Source of the DNA: Stagnihabitans lacustris
Lineage (GTDB): Bacteria; Pseudomonadota; Alphaproteobacteria; Rhodobacterales; Rhodobacteraceae
Direction: 5' to 3'
NCBI RefSeq assembly: GCF_025950525.1
Contig: NZ_JAPDGS010000007.1
Span: 62,001-126,000, forward strand
Length of the DNA stretch: 64,000 nucleotides
The notes below the pieces were generated by a model. It saw only the letters and a program-made list of their open reading frames with translations. It was not told the origin of the DNA and ran no database searches. Positions 1 to 12,177 of the stretch are shown here, piece by piece (within the stretch, counting starts at the first letter, position 1; the number at the start of each line of letters is the position of its first letter). The position numbers and the translations under genes were made by a program.

Positions 1-592
1 CCAATCCCGGTTGCCGGAATAGCGCCCGACCAAAAAGCGGATCATCTCGCGGATATTCTCGTCCGACCCGCCCAGCCAATATTGCATCGACAGGAACCAG
101 GCGCGCAGGTCCTGCGCCTTGCCCGGCAAAAAGCGCAAGATCTTGGGCAGACGTTTCAGCATCGCCATCTGACGCTCGCCCGATTCGGCGGAATTCCCCT
201 TGGCGGGCTTCAGCTTTTTCAACAGCCCCATGACCGTGCTGTCGGGCTTGCCCATCTCCAGATCGCCCATCCGGGTCAGTTTGACGATCTGCGGATCGCA
301 GATCATGCCGACCAAAGCATCGACCCGCGGCCTTGCGGCCTCAAGATCGGGCAGGATCGGAAGGATATGCTCTTCCATGAACAAAAGGTTGGCCAGGATG
401 ATGTCGGCGCGGGCGATGTCCTCGCGCGCCCGGTCCAGCGCGGCGGGGTTTTCGGCCCATTCGGCGGCGGCATGGATGGTGACGACCAGGCCCGGCAGAT
501 CGGAGGCCAACCGCGCCTCGGCCCGCAGCGCAGGACCCGCCGCATGGGCATCCAGCGTCAGGATGACGAAACGATAGGCTTTGGGGGTCATC

Positions 593-603
<11 letters not shown>
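1..603 (-). CDS. bchH: Magnesium chelatase subunit H, N-terminal part (runs off the left edge)
   Basis: The minus strand from 603 encodes 201 residues without a stop to the window edge, beginning [20 protein letters not shown], which fits the N-terminus of BchH. BchH is the large porphyrin-binding subunit that, with BchI and BchD, inserts Mg2+ into protoporphyrin IX at the first committed step to bacteriochlorophyll. The start ATG lies inside the end of bchB (11-bp overlap), so translation is probably coupled in a bchFNBH operon. About one sixth of the usual ~1200 residues is present, and the cut is the window edge, not a deletion. The metal-insertion regions lie outside the window and cannot be checked. 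Confidence 0.93.
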
Positions 604-3905
<3,302 letters not shown>

Positions 3906-3963
3906 GAAAGGCCGCCTCCCCCTGACAGTGTCCTTACGATCAAGTTAACGGGGAACGATGAAC

Positions 3964-3981
3964 TGTCAACCTAAACTTACA
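3964..3981. promoter_or_regulatory. PpsR/CrtJ operator upstream of bchF
   Basis: Exact TGT-N12-ACA with left arm TGTCA and right arm TTACA. On the minus strand TTGACA inside the motif is a good -35 for bchF, the layout expected for repression by the aerobic repressor PpsR/CrtJ, which is encoded at 5058-6461. Confidence 0.82.
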
Positions 3982-4103
3982 CAACCTGCAGCGCGCCCTG
4001 CGGGGGATTGCGGCCTTCTGTCGCGGGTGACGGGCAGGCAGTTTGTCTTAAGTCTATGATATAGAACGAATACCCGTCCGGCCGTGGCAAAGTTTCAGCA
4101 ATA

Positions 4104-4121
4104 TGTCTATTTTGGTGGACA
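4104..4121. promoter_or_regulatory. PpsR/CrtJ motif between bchF and ppaA
   Basis: TGT-N12-ACA (TGTCT then GGACA), weaker in the inner bases than the bchF site. The two motifs in this divergent region are about 140 bp apart, so both ppaA and bchF could be controlled, possibly with looping. A TATGAT hexamer at 4055-4060 is a possible -10 for ppaA. Apart from these sites the 3906-4182 spacer shows no gene. Confidence 0.6.
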
Positions 4122-4182
4122 TTTTGCCCCGACTGATGTGTCATGTTGGGCAAGAGGACGGATTTCCTTTCACCTCTCTTGC

Positions 4183-5001
4183 ATGCTAGTCATGACTGGC
4201 CTGCGGGAGCTTTCCCTCAGGGTCGTCATGCGCGACGTCGGCACCATCTGTGAAGACACCACGGTCGAGCGGCCCACCCGCTGCACCGAGGGCTTGGCTT
4301 TCGAGGTGATCCACCGACTGATCGCATCCAGGAAATCGGGAGCCCTGCGCGTGCTGGATCATCTGGTCGACCAACTGGCCTCTGCCGCCTGTGGCCCGGA
4401 CCCGGCGCTGGCGGGGGCCGTCGAGCAGTTGCGCCAAGCCCATGTGACCGATTTTGCGCTGGTCTGCGATTATATCCCCGAGGCCGCAAGGCGGCTGGGC
4501 GAGGGCTGGCAGGACGACACGCGCAGCTTCATGGATGTGACCATGGGCGTGGCGCGGCTGACCGATCTTCTGCGCGAGGTCGGCGGAGAGTGGAAGGGCG
4601 ATGATGCCGAAGTGGCCGGGCGCCCTTCGGTTCTGTTGATCGTGCCGCCCGGAGAGCAGCATACGCTGGGCGCCTCGGTTCTGGCCTGCCGGATGCGCCA
4701 TCTCGGCGTTTCGGTTTGCCTGCGGATCGGGCCCGCGCTCAGCGACCTTGCGACGCTGGTGGCGACGCGGGGCTTTGTCGGCGCCATGGTGACGCTGTCG
4801 CATCGCGAAAAGGCCGAAAGCTGCGCTGTTTTGGTGCGCGCGCTGCGGACTTTGGGCAAGGGGGGGCTGCCGGTTGCCCTTGGGGGCGCTGCGGTCGAAG
4901 ACACGCCCAACCTGATGGACCTGACCGGGGCCGATCTGGTGACCAATGTCTTGGAGGAGGCTTTGGCCCATTTTAACGTGAAGGCAGAACAAAAGACTTG
5001 A
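4183..5001 (+). CDS. ppaA: PpaA/AerR-type antirepressor of PpsR with a cobalamin-binding-like domain
   Basis: 272 residues from the ATG at 4183. The C-terminal half, from about residue 145, has the fold pattern of a B12-binding domain without the classical DxHxxG motif, and carries PPGEQHTLGASVLA, whose His fits the cobalamin-binding EH-type motif of R. capsulatus AerR; the R. sphaeroides homologue PpaA has been described as a heme or cobalamin sensor. In both species the protein relieves repression by PpsR/CrtJ under suitable light and oxygen. It lies directly before ppsR. The start is uncertain: the frame is open from 4084, but that would include the PpsR motif at 4104-4121, and ATGs at 4192 and 4228 are alternatives. 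No strong Shine-Dalgarno precedes any of them. R. capsulatus AerR is known in long and short forms, so more than one start may be used. Confidence 0.88.
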   Translation: MLVMTGLRELSLRVVMRDVGTICEDTTVERPTRCTEGLAFEVIHRLIASRKSGALRVLDHLVDQLASAACGPDPALAGAVEQLRQAHVTDFALVCDYIPEAARRLGEGWQDDTRSFMDVTMGVARLTDLLREVGGEWKGDDAEVAGRPSVLLIVPPGEQHTLGASVLACRMRHLGVSVCLRIGPALSDLATLVATRGFVGAMVTLSHREKAESCAVLVRALRTLGKGGLPVALGGAAVEDTPNLMDLTGADLVTNVLEEALAHFNVKAEQKT

Positions 5002-5057
5002 CGAGGGGATGGAGAGACGGACTAGGCAAATGGGACGATTGAAAGAAAGGCACTGAT

Positions 5058-6461
5058 GTGACCTCGGACAACGCAGAGACGATGGATGCCGGAAAGTTGC
5101 AGGACTTTCCGCAAGACCTGCTTTTCCAGGCGGTATCGCAAGCCTTCGACATATCGCTGACCATTTCACCGGATCTGACGGTGCTGGATGCGACGGGCAT
5201 GCCCCATGTGGCGCTGGCCGTGGCCGGGTGGCGGGGCAAGCCGCTGCTGGACCTTTTCGCCCGCGACAGCCGGCGCAAGCTGGAAACCCGGCTGGCTGAT
5301 CCCGGCATCGGGCCCTTTCATCTGGAATTGAACCACGACCCCTCTTCGGGCGTTGATCTGCCGATGCGCTATACGCTGACGCGGCTTGGCGGGCGGGGGG
5401 CGGTGCTTTTGCTGGGCCGCGACCTGCGCCCCATGGCCGAGGTTCAGCAACGCCTGATCGAGGCGCAATTGGCATTGCAGCGCGACCACGAGGCCGGGCG
5501 CGAGATCGAGACGCGCTACCGCGTGCTGATGGAGGCCAACGGCGCCCCCATCGTCATCATCTCGACCACCACGGGGCGGATCGTCGATGCCAACAAGGCC
5601 GCACTGGAGATGATCGGGGCCGCGCGGGGGGATCTGATCGACTCCCCCGCAGCCCAGGAATTCGAGGGGCGCCGCCGCGGCGAGTTCCTGGAAAGTCTGA
5701 CCCGTGCCGCCACGGCCGAGACCCCGGGCACCGTCGAACTTTCGGTCCGTCGCACGCGCAAGCGCATCCAGGTGGCGCCGACGCTGTTTCGGGCGGCGGG
5801 CGACAAGCTGTTGATGTGCCGCATCGACCTGTCCGAGGATGCCCGCGCCCAGCATGACGAATTGGGCAGCGCGCTGAACCGGCTGTTTCAGACCGGCGTC
5901 GACGGCATGGTGTTTTTGGACGGCGACGGGGTGATCAAGGCCACGAACGAGGCCTTCTTGAACCTGACCGACATTCCCAACACGGCCGCCGTCGTGGGCC
6001 GGTCGCTGGCGGATTTCCTGTCGCGCGGGGAAACCGACCTCAAGGTTCTGCTGGAAAACGTCAAGCGGGTCGGCCGCTTGCGCCATTATGCCACCCGGTT
6101 GAACACCGATTTCGGGGGCCAGATCGCGGTCGAGATGTCGGCCTCTTATCTGCAGGACCGCGGGCAGGGGGTGGTGGGGCTGATCATCCGCGACGCCTCG
6201 GCGGCGGAAGGCATGCGGCTTCCCGCGGGCTCGGTCGGCAACGAGGGCTTGCGCAATGTCATGCAGTTGGTCGGCTATTCGGCGCTGAAAGAGATCGTCG
6301 CCGAAACCACCGAGATCATCGAAAAGATGTGCATCGAGGCGGCTTTGGAGTTGACCGGCAACAACCGGGCGGCGGCGGCGGAGCTGCTGAGCCTGTCGCG
6401 GCAGTCGCTGTATGTGAAACTGCGCAAGTTCGGGCTTTTGGCCAAGGCCGGCAACGAATAG
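5058..6461 (+). CDS. ppsR: Redox-responsive transcriptional repressor of photosynthesis genes
   Basis: 467 residues from a GTG start preceded by the purine-rich GAAAGAAAGG. An N-terminal domain and Q-linker (about 1-155), two PAS domains (about 155-265 and 275-385) and a C-terminal Fis-type helix-turn-helix (about 425-460, NNRAAAAELLSLSRQSLYVK) match PpsR/CrtJ. Cys254 and Cys425 correspond to the two cysteines implicated in redox sensing (251 and 424 in R. sphaeroides PpsR). It represses bch, crt and puc promoters under oxygen by binding TGT-N12-ACA pairs, many of which are in this window. Probably co-transcribed with ppaA 56 bp upstream; a perfect 8-bp stem terminator follows. Confidence 0.97.
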   Translation: MTSDNAETMDAGKLQDFPQDLLFQAVSQAFDISLTISPDLTVLDATGMPHVALAVAGWRGKPLLDLFARDSRRKLETRLADPGIGPFHLELNHDPSSGVDLPMRYTLTRLGGRGAVLLLGRDLRPMAEVQQRLIEAQLALQRDHEAGREIETRYRVLMEANGAPIVIISTTTGRIVDANKAALEMIGAARGDLIDSPAAQEFEGRRRGEFLESLTRAATAETPGTVELSVRRTRKRIQVAPTLFRAAGDKLLMCRIDLSEDARAQHDELGSALNRLFQTGVDGMVFLDGDGVIKATNEAFLNLTDIPNTAAVVGRSLADFLSRGETDLKVLLENVKRVGRLRHYATRLNTDFGGQIAVEMSASYLQDRGQGVVGLIIRDASAAEGMRLPAGSVGNEGLRNVMQLVGYSALKEIVAETTEIIEKMCIEAALELTGNNRAAAAELLSLSRQSLYVKLRKFGLLAKAGNE

Positions 6462-6486
6462 CGCGGGCCAGGGCTTGACCGGAACG

Positions 6487-6509
6487 ACGGCCCCTGCGGG
6501 GGCCGTTTT
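6487..6509 (+). terminator. Rho-independent terminator after ppsR
   Basis: Perfect 8-bp stem (6487-6494 with 6499-6506) with a TGCG loop, followed by a short T run ending at 6509. It lies 26 bp after the ppsR stop and separates ppaA-ppsR from bchG. Confidence 0.8.
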
Positions 6510-6556
6510 CATTTGCGCCTGCCTTGGGTCGTGAAACCAGTTGCGCGACTCCGGTG

Positions 6557-6574
6557 TGTCATGTTTAGTTGACA
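6557..6574. promoter_or_regulatory. PpsR/CrtJ operator touching the bchG start
   Basis: TGTCA-N8-TGACA, a perfect match to the extended PpsR palindrome, ending one base before the bchG ATG at 6576. A possible promoter is TTGCGC (6541-6546), 17-bp spacer, TTTAGT (6564-6569), which would put the transcription start at about the ATG. Bound PpsR would cover the -10 and the start site. Confidence 0.85.
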
Positions 6575-6575
6575 C

Positions 6576-7463
6576 ATGGACACTTTCACCGCCCCTCCCC
6601 GCCTGACACCTGACCCACGCGCGGTCCTGACGCTGCTGAAGCCGATCACCTGGTTTCCGCCGATCTGGGCCTATCTGTGCGGCTCGGTTTCGGCCGGGGT
6701 GCCGATGAATTGGGGGACCGTGGTGCTGGGGATGGTGCTGGCGGGGCCGGTGGTCTGCGGCATGTCTCAGGCGGCAAACGACTGGTGCGACCGTCATGTC
6801 GATGCCGTGAACGAGCCGCATCGGCCGATCCCCTCGGGCCGTATCCCGGGGCTTTGGGGCCTGTGGATCGCGCTGGCCATGTCGGTCCTGGCCTTGGGGA
6901 TTGGCGCGCTGCTGGGCACCTGGGGGTTCTGGGCGACGCTTGTGGGCGTCCTGGCGGCCTGGGCCTATTCGGCCGAGCCCATCAGGCTGAAGCGGTCGGG
7001 CTGGCTGGGGCCGGGTCTGGTGGGCCTGAGTTATGAGGGGCTGCCCTGGTTCACCGGGGCCGCGGTCCTTCTGGGCGCCGTGCCGCGGTTTGAAACCCTG
7101 ATCCTGGCGCTGATCTATGCGCTTGGCGCCCATGGCATCATGACGCTGAACGATTTCAAGGCTTTGGAGGGCGACCGTCTGCATGGCGTCAGGTCCTTGC
7201 CGGTGACGTTGGGCCCGGAAGTGGCCGCCAAGGTCGCCTGCACGGTCATGGCCCTGGCGCAAGCCTTGGTCGTGGCGCTGTTGATGATCTGGGGCAAGCC
7301 CTCGCATGGGCTGGCGGTCCTGGCGCTTTTGGTCCTCCAAATCCTGGCCATGCGGGTGCTTTTGCGCGACCCCAAGGCCAAGGCGCCCTGGTATAACGGG
7401 ACCGGGATCGTCCTTTACGTCACCGGCATGATGGTGACGGCTTTCGCGATAAGGGGCCTGTAA
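6576..7463 (+). CDS. bchG: Bacteriochlorophyll synthase
   Basis: 295 residues, a UbiA-family polytopic membrane prenyltransferase that esterifies bacteriochlorophyllide a with geranylgeranyl diphosphate. The two aspartate motifs are present: NDWCDRHVD at about residues 69-77 and NDFKALEGDR at about 191-200, with the LLKPITWFPP start region typical of BchG. There is no Shine-Dalgarno before the ATG, which abuts a PpsR operator, so initiation may be leaderless. First gene of a bchG-permease-bchP-idi operon; the next gene starts 1 bp after its stop. Confidence 0.96.
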   Translation: MDTFTAPPRLTPDPRAVLTLLKPITWFPPIWAYLCGSVSAGVPMNWGTVVLGMVLAGPVVCGMSQAANDWCDRHVDAVNEPHRPIPSGRIPGLWGLWIALAMSVLALGIGALLGTWGFWATLVGVLAAWAYSAEPIRLKRSGWLGPGLVGLSYEGLPWFTGAAVLLGAVPRFETLILALIYALGAHGIMTLNDFKALEGDRLHGVRSLPVTLGPEVAAKVACTVMALAQALVVALLMIWGKPSHGLAVLALLVLQILAMRVLLRDPKAKAPWYNGTGIVLYVTGMMVTAFAIRGL

Positions 7464-7464
7464 C

Positions 7465-8745
7465 ATGCTGAACTGGCTGCAAATCCTGCGCCTGGGCCTG
7501 GTGCAGATGGCGCTTGGGTCGGTCATCGTGCTGACGACCTCGACGTTGAACCGGCTGATGGTGGTGGAACTGGGTGTCGCCGCAGCCCTGCCGGGGCTTT
7601 TGGTTGCGCTGCATTACGCGGTGCAGATGAACCGGCCGAATTGGGGCTTTCGGTCCGACACCAAGGGGCAAAGGACGCGCTATATCCTGGGCGGGATGGG
7701 GGCGCTGGCGCTGGGGGCCTTTGCCGCCGCGCTTGGCCTTGTGGTGATGCAGACCGCCTTTTGGCCGGGTCTTGCCCTGTCCATCCTGGCTTACACCTGC
7801 ATCGGAGGCGGGGTTGGCGCTGCGGGAACCGCGCTTTTGGCGCTTTTGGCCGCCGGAGCCGCCCCCGCGCGCCGTCCCGCCGCCGCCATGGCGACCTGGC
7901 TGATGATGATCTTCGGCATCGCCGTGACCGCGGGCGTCGTGGGCAAGCTGATCGACCCCTATTCCCCCGCCCGCCTGCTGCAGATCGTGGCCGCGGTGGG
8001 CGCCATCGCCGTCGCACTTTCGGCCCTGGCCGTCCGCGGCATCGAGGCCCGCATCCCGATGCGCCCGGCCGAGGCCACACCCTTCTGGCCCGCCCTGCGC
8101 GAGGTCTGGTCCGACCCCGCCGCCCGCGGCTTCACCGGCTTTGTCTTCCTGTCGATGACCGCCTATTTCCTGCAAGAGCTGATCCTTGAGCCCTATGCCG
8201 GCCTGGTCTTCGGCTTTAGCCCCGGCCAATCCACCGGCCTGTCGGGCGCGCAACATGGCGGTGTCTTTGTCGGCATGTTGACCGTGGGTATCCTGGCCTC
8301 GGGGCTGAAGTTCGGCACGCTGCGGGCCTGGGTGATCGGCGGTTGCCTGGGCTCGGCGCTGGCGGTGGCTGCGGTCGCGGCCTTGGGGCAAGTGGGCCTG
8401 AACCTGACCCCCGCTGTCGTCGCCATGGGGTTTTTCAACGGCGTCTTTTCGGTCGCGGCCATCGCCTCGATGATGCAGCTGGCCGGAGAGGGCCGCCCCG
8501 GCCGCGAGGGCACCCGCATGGGGCTTTGGGGTGCGGCGCAGGCGATTGCGGCGGGGTTTGGCGGGTTGATGGGGGCGGCCGCGGCCGATCTGTTGCGCCT
8601 GATCCTGCCCGCCCCGCAAGCCTTTGGCCTGGTCTTCCTGGCCGAGGCCGGGCTTTTCGTGGCCGCCGCGGCACTCGCCGCCCAGGTCATCACGCGACCC
8701 AATAGCGGGCCCGAACGTCGCCCCATCGCTGTTCCAGGAGAATGA
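7465..8745 (+). CDS. PucC-family permease of the bchG-bchP operon (ORF428/bch2 type)
   Basis: 426 residues with about 12 hydrophobic segments, related to PucC/LhaA proteins of the major facilitator superfamily. In R. capsulatus the gene at this position is ORF428 (bch2). PucC and LhaA help assembly of light-harvesting complexes, possibly by delivering bacteriochlorophyll. The setting between bch synthase and geranylgeranyl reductase suggests a role in pigment delivery or assembly, but the substrate is not established. It starts 1 bp after the bchG stop and ends 1 bp before bchP. Confidence 0.88.
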   Translation: MLNWLQILRLGLVQMALGSVIVLTTSTLNRLMVVELGVAAALPGLLVALHYAVQMNRPNWGFRSDTKGQRTRYILGGMGALALGAFAAALGLVVMQTAFWPGLALSILAYTCIGGGVGAAGTALLALLAAGAAPARRPAAAMATWLMMIFGIAVTAGVVGKLIDPYSPARLLQIVAAVGAIAVALSALAVRGIEARIPMRPAEATPFWPALREVWSDPAARGFTGFVFLSMTAYFLQELILEPYAGLVFGFSPGQSTGLSGAQHGGVFVGMLTVGILASGLKFGTLRAWVIGGCLGSALAVAAVAALGQVGLNLTPAVVAMGFFNGVFSVAAIASMMQLAGEGRPGREGTRMGLWGAAQAIAAGFGGLMGAAAADLLRLILPAPQAFGLVFLAEAGLFVAAAALAAQVITRPNSGPERRPIAVPGE

Positions 8746-8746
8746 G

Positions 8747-9928
8747 ATGTTTGACGCTTTCGTGATCGGTGGCGGCCCCTCCGGCGCCACGGCAGCCGAG
8801 GATCTGGCCCGCGCGGGCTTCAAGGTCGCACTTCTGGACCGGGCGGGGCGGATCAAACCCTGTGGCGGCGCCATCCCGCCGCGTGCCATCGCCGATTTCG
8901 CCATCCCCGACCGGTTGATCGTGGCCAAGGTGACGACCGCCCGCATGGTCTCGCCCAAGGGTCGCGCGGTCGATATCGCCATCGAGGGCGGCTATGTCGG
9001 CATGGTCGACCGTGAGCATTTCGACGAATTCCTGCGCGAAAGGGCCGCCATGCAGGGCGCAAGCCGTCTGACCGGCACCTTCCTGCGCATCGAACGTGGC
9101 GAGAAGACCCAGGTCATCTGGCGCGACAAATCGGGGGTCGAGCGCAGCTCTGCGGCCCGCGTGGTGATCGGCGCCGATGGGGCGCGCTCTGATGTGGCCC
9201 GCGCCGAGGTGCCGGGCGGCCGCGACATCCCCTATGTCATCGCCTATCACGAGATCATCGAGGCCCCCCAGGCCGGGACCTATGACCCCAGGCGCTGCGA
9301 TGTGATCTATGACGGGCGCATCTCGCCCGACTTTTATGGCTGGGTGTTTCCGCATGGTGCGACGGCTTCGGTCGGCATGGGGACGGGGGTGGATGGGGTG
9401 AACCTGAAACAGGCCACCGCCGATCTGCGCGCCGCGTCGGGACTGACGGGGTGCAAGACCCTGCGGCGTGAGGGCGCGCCCATCCCGCTGCGCCCGCTGG
9501 ACCGCTGGGACAATGGCCGCGACCTGGTGCTTGCGGGCGATGCGGCGGGGGTCGTGGCGCCCTCTTCGGGCGAGGGGATCTTCTATGCCATGGCCGGGGG
9601 CAGGGCTGCGGCCACCGCGGCCCAGGCCTTTTTGCGCAGCGGTCGCGCGCGCGATCTGGCCCTGGCGCGGTCGATGTTCATGTCCGAACATGGTATGGTT
9701 TTCAAGGTCTTGCGGTCGATGCAGGATGCCTATTACAAATCCGACGACCGCCGCGAACGCTTTGTCAGCCTGTGTCACGACTTGGATGTGCAACGCCTGA
9801 CCTTTGACGCCTATATGAACAAGCGGCTTGTCAAAACGCGCCCGCTCGCCCATCTGAAGATCGGGGTCAAGAACCTCATGCATCTGATGGGGCTGGTGAG
9901 ACCCGAATGGTCTGGAATGGGGTCATGA
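8747..9928 (+). CDS. bchP: Geranylgeranyl diphosphate/geranylgeranyl-bacteriochlorophyll reductase
   Basis: 393 residues starting MFDAFVIGGGPSGATAAEDL, with the N-terminal FAD-binding GxGPxG motif, IKPCGGAIPP at about residues 36-45 and the GDAAGVVAPSSGEGI second FAD motif at about 264-278. BchP reduces three double bonds of the geranylgeranyl tail to phytyl. The ATG at 8747 has GGAG just upstream at 8737-8740; longer in-frame upstream sequence lies inside the permease gene and is not used. Its stop overlaps the idi ATG (ATGA). Confidence 0.96.
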   Translation: MFDAFVIGGGPSGATAAEDLARAGFKVALLDRAGRIKPCGGAIPPRAIADFAIPDRLIVAKVTTARMVSPKGRAVDIAIEGGYVGMVDREHFDEFLRERAAMQGASRLTGTFLRIERGEKTQVIWRDKSGVERSSAARVVIGADGARSDVARAEVPGGRDIPYVIAYHEIIEAPQAGTYDPRRCDVIYDGRISPDFYGWVFPHGATASVGMGTGVDGVNLKQATADLRAASGLTGCKTLRREGAPIPLRPLDRWDNGRDLVLAGDAAGVVAPSSGEGIFYAMAGGRAAATAAQAFLRSGRARDLALARSMFMSEHGMVFKVLRSMQDAYYKSDDRRERFVSLCHDLDVQRLTFDAYMNKRLVKTRPLAHLKIGVKNLMHLMGLVRPEWSGMGS

Positions 9929-10455
9929 ATATCGCGGTCAAGGATCTGATCCCGGCCTGGGTCGAGGGGCGGTTGCAGCCTTTGGACAAGCTGGCCGTCC
10001 ATCGTCAGGGGCTGCGCCATCCGGCGGTGTCGGTCTTTGTGCTGTCGGGGGCCAAGGTCCTGATCCAGCAGCGCGCCTTGGGCAAATACCATTCGGGCGG
10101 GCTTTGGGCCAACACCTGCTGCACCCATCCGCATTGGGACGAGCCGCCCTTGGCCTGTGCCACCCGCCGCCTGACCGAAGAGCTGGGGATCGAAGGCCTG
10201 ACCCTGCGTCCGGTGGGCCAGGTCGAATACCGCGCCGAAGTGCCGCCCGATCTGATCGAACACGAGCTGGTCGATGTCTTTGTGGCCGATGCGCCCGAGG
10301 CTTTGCCCCTTGCGCTGAACCCCGACGAGGTCCAAGCGACCGCCTGGGTCGATCTTGACCGCTTGGACGCCGAAATCGCGGCCGAGCCCGCGCGCTTCAC
10401 CCCCTGGCTGCGGATCTATCTGTCCCAGCATCGGGCTCAGATCCTTGGGCGATAG
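9925..10455 (+). CDS. idi: Isopentenyl-diphosphate delta-isomerase, type I
   Basis: 176 residues from the ATG overlapping the bchP stop, the same length as R. capsulatus ORF176. It interconverts IPP and DMAPP, feeding geranylgeranyl diphosphate synthesis for the bacteriochlorophyll tail and carotenoids. The catalytic Cys (NTCCTHP) and Glu (EHELVDVF) motifs of the Nudix-like type I enzyme are present. The stop lies immediately before a PpsR-like palindrome of the bchE promoter. Confidence 0.95.
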   Translation: MNIAVKDLIPAWVEGRLQPLDKLAVHRQGLRHPAVSVFVLSGAKVLIQQRALGKYHSGGLWANTCCTHPHWDEPPLACATRRLTEELGIEGLTLRPVGQVEYRAEVPPDLIEHELVDVFVADAPEALPLALNPDEVQATAWVDLDRLDAEIAAEPARFTPWLRIYLSQHRAQILGR

Positions 10456-10473
10456 TGTCAACTTTAGTTGACG
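10456..10473. promoter_or_regulatory. PpsR/CrtJ-like palindrome upstream of bchE
   Basis: TGTCA-N8-TGACG, with one base off the TGT-N12-ACA rule, but a GTCAAC/GTTGAC core dyad is perfect. It begins at the base after the idi stop and lies 82 bp before the bchE ATG. Confidence 0.65.
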
Positions 10474-10487
10474 GTTTTCCCCCTTAT

Positions 10488-10501
10488 TTGACCTGGATCA
10501 A
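10488..10501. promoter_or_regulatory. FnrL (FNR-type) binding site upstream of bchE
   Basis: TTGAC-CTGG-ATCAA matches the FNR/FnrL consensus TTGAY-N4-RTCAA exactly. The centre is 60 bp upstream of the bchE ATG, suitable for class II activation of a start site near 10531-10536. FnrL activation fits the oxygen-independent cyclase encoded by bchE. Confidence 0.85.
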
Positions 10502-10530
10502 ATCCCCCTTCCGCCTGGCTGATACCCTTT

Positions 10531-10549
10531 CCTGACACCAGTCAGGAGG
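10531..10549 (+). promoter_or_regulatory. Stem-loop overlapping the bchE Shine-Dalgarno
   Basis: CCTGAC (10531-10536) and GTCAGG (10541-10546) form a perfect 6-bp stem with an ACCA loop; the second arm runs into GGAGG (10545-10549), the bchE ribosome binding site. If the transcript includes it, the hairpin partly hides the site. Whether it does depends on the mapped 5' end. Confidence 0.5.
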
Positions 10550-10554
10550 CCATC

Positions 10555-12177
10555 ATGCGTATCCTCTTTGTCCATCCCAATTATCGCTCGGGCGGGGCCG
10601 AGATTGCGGGAACCTGGCCACCGGCCTGGGTGCCCTATCTCACCGGCGCGCTGCGCAAAGTGGGGCTGAACGACATCCATTTCATCGACGCGATGACGGA
10701 AAACCTGTCCGAAGCCGATCTGGTCGCCCGCATGACGGCGGTGGCGCCCGACCTGGTGGGGGTCACGGCCATCACCCCCTCGATCTATGCGGCCGAAGCG
10801 GTCCTGGCCCTGGCCCGCGACCACCTGCCGCAAGCGCTCCGGGTTCTGGGCGGCATCCACGCGACCTTCATGTTCCAACAGGTCCTGACCGAGGCGCCCT
10901 GGGTCGATGTCATCGTCCGCGGCGAGGGCGAAGAAATCTTGCAGGCGCTCTGCCTGGCCGTGGCCGAGGGCCGCTGGCCGCAGGCGCGGGCGGCGATCAA
11001 GGGCCTGGCCTGGCGCGAGGGCGAACAGGTCGTCTCCTCGCCGGCCGCGCCCACGATCAAGGACATCGACAGCCTCGACCCCGATTGGTCGATCCTGGAC
11101 TGGAAGCGCTATATCTACATTCCCTTGAACACCCGCGTGGCCATCCCGAACATGGCGCGGGGCTGCCCCTTCACCTGTTCCTTTTGCAGCCAGTGGAAGT
11201 TCTGGCGCGACTACCGGGTGCGCGATCCAAAGAAGGTGGTGGACGAGATCGAACGGCTGGTGCGCGATCACCAGGTGGGGTTCTTCATCCTGGCGGATGA
11301 GGAGCCGACCATCAACCGCAAGAAATTCATCGCCTTTTGCCAAGAGCTGATCGACCGCGGCCTTCCCGACAAGATCAAATGGGGCATCAACACGCGGGTG
11401 ACGGACATTTACCGCGACCGGGACTTGCTGTCCTTTTACCGGCGCGCGGGGTTGGTCCATGTCTCCTTGGGCACGGAGGCTGCGGCGCAACTGAAGCTGG
11501 ACCTGTTCAACAAGGAAACCACCGTCGCGCAGAACAAAGAGGCGGTGCGGCTGCTGCGGGAGGCCGATATCCTGGTCGAAGCGCAATTCATCGTGGGTCT
11601 GGACAATGAGACGCCGCAGACGCTGGAGGAGACGTTCCAGATGGCCTGGGATTGGCAACCCGACCTCGCCAATTGGGCCATGTATACGCCCTGGCCCTAT
11701 ACGCCGCTGTTCCAGGACCTGAAGGACCAGGTCGAAATCCACGACTTCAGCAAATACAACTTCGTGACCCCGATCATGAAACCCGCCGCCATGACGCGGG
11801 GCGAGCTTTTGGACGGCGTCATGAACAACTATCGGCGGTTTTACAGCCGCAAGGCGCTGTTCAACTATCCCTGGAAAGGGTCGGGCTTTCGGCGGCGCTA
11901 TCTTTTGGGCTGCCTTTGGGCCTTTTTGCGCGCGGGTTTCAAGCGCAGCTTCTATGACCTGGGCAAGAACAACTACTGGGGGCCGCAGTCCAAGGGATCG
12001 GTCGATTTCCACTTTGACGAAAGCCGCAGCGCCTTGCCTGCCGCCGATTGGGAGACCGCGGCCAGCCGTGCCGCCCGCGCGGCAGAGCGGCGCGCGGCGG
12101 TCAAGGATCAGGCCCGCGCCCGCCACCGCGAACCGGTTCTGGCATGTGGCGGCGGCGATCAGCAGATGGAGGAGTGA
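10555..12177 (+). CDS. bchE: Anaerobic Mg-protoporphyrin IX monomethyl ester cyclase
   Basis: 540 residues. An N-terminal cobalamin-binding-type domain (about 1-150) is followed by a radical SAM domain with the CxxxCxxC motif at Cys204, Cys208 and Cys211. BchE forms the isocyclic ring E using S-adenosylmethionine and cobalamin, with the keto oxygen coming from water, and works without oxygen. No aerobic AcsF-type cyclase is seen in this window. The gene follows an FnrL site and a PpsR-like palindrome, consistent with low-oxygen expression. bchJ starts directly after its stop. Length is slightly below the R. capsulatus protein, with the variable C-terminus shorter. Confidence 0.96.
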   Translation: MRILFVHPNYRSGGAEIAGTWPPAWVPYLTGALRKVGLNDIHFIDAMTENLSEADLVARMTAVAPDLVGVTAITPSIYAAEAVLALARDHLPQALRVLGGIHATFMFQQVLTEAPWVDVIVRGEGEEILQALCLAVAEGRWPQARAAIKGLAWREGEQVVSSPAAPTIKDIDSLDPDWSILDWKRYIYIPLNTRVAIPNMARGCPFTCSFCSQWKFWRDYRVRDPKKVVDEIERLVRDHQVGFFILADEEPTINRKKFIAFCQELIDRGLPDKIKWGINTRVTDIYRDRDLLSFYRRAGLVHVSLGTEAAAQLKLDLFNKETTVAQNKEAVRLLREADILVEAQFIVGLDNETPQTLEETFQMAWDWQPDLANWAMYTPWPYTPLFQDLKDQVEIHDFSKYNFVTPIMKPAAMTRGELLDGVMNNYRRFYSRKALFNYPWKGSGFRRRYLLGCLWAFLRAGFKRSFYDLGKNNYWGPQSKGSVDFHFDESRSALPAADWETAASRAARAAERRAAVKDQARARHREPVLACGGGDQQMEE

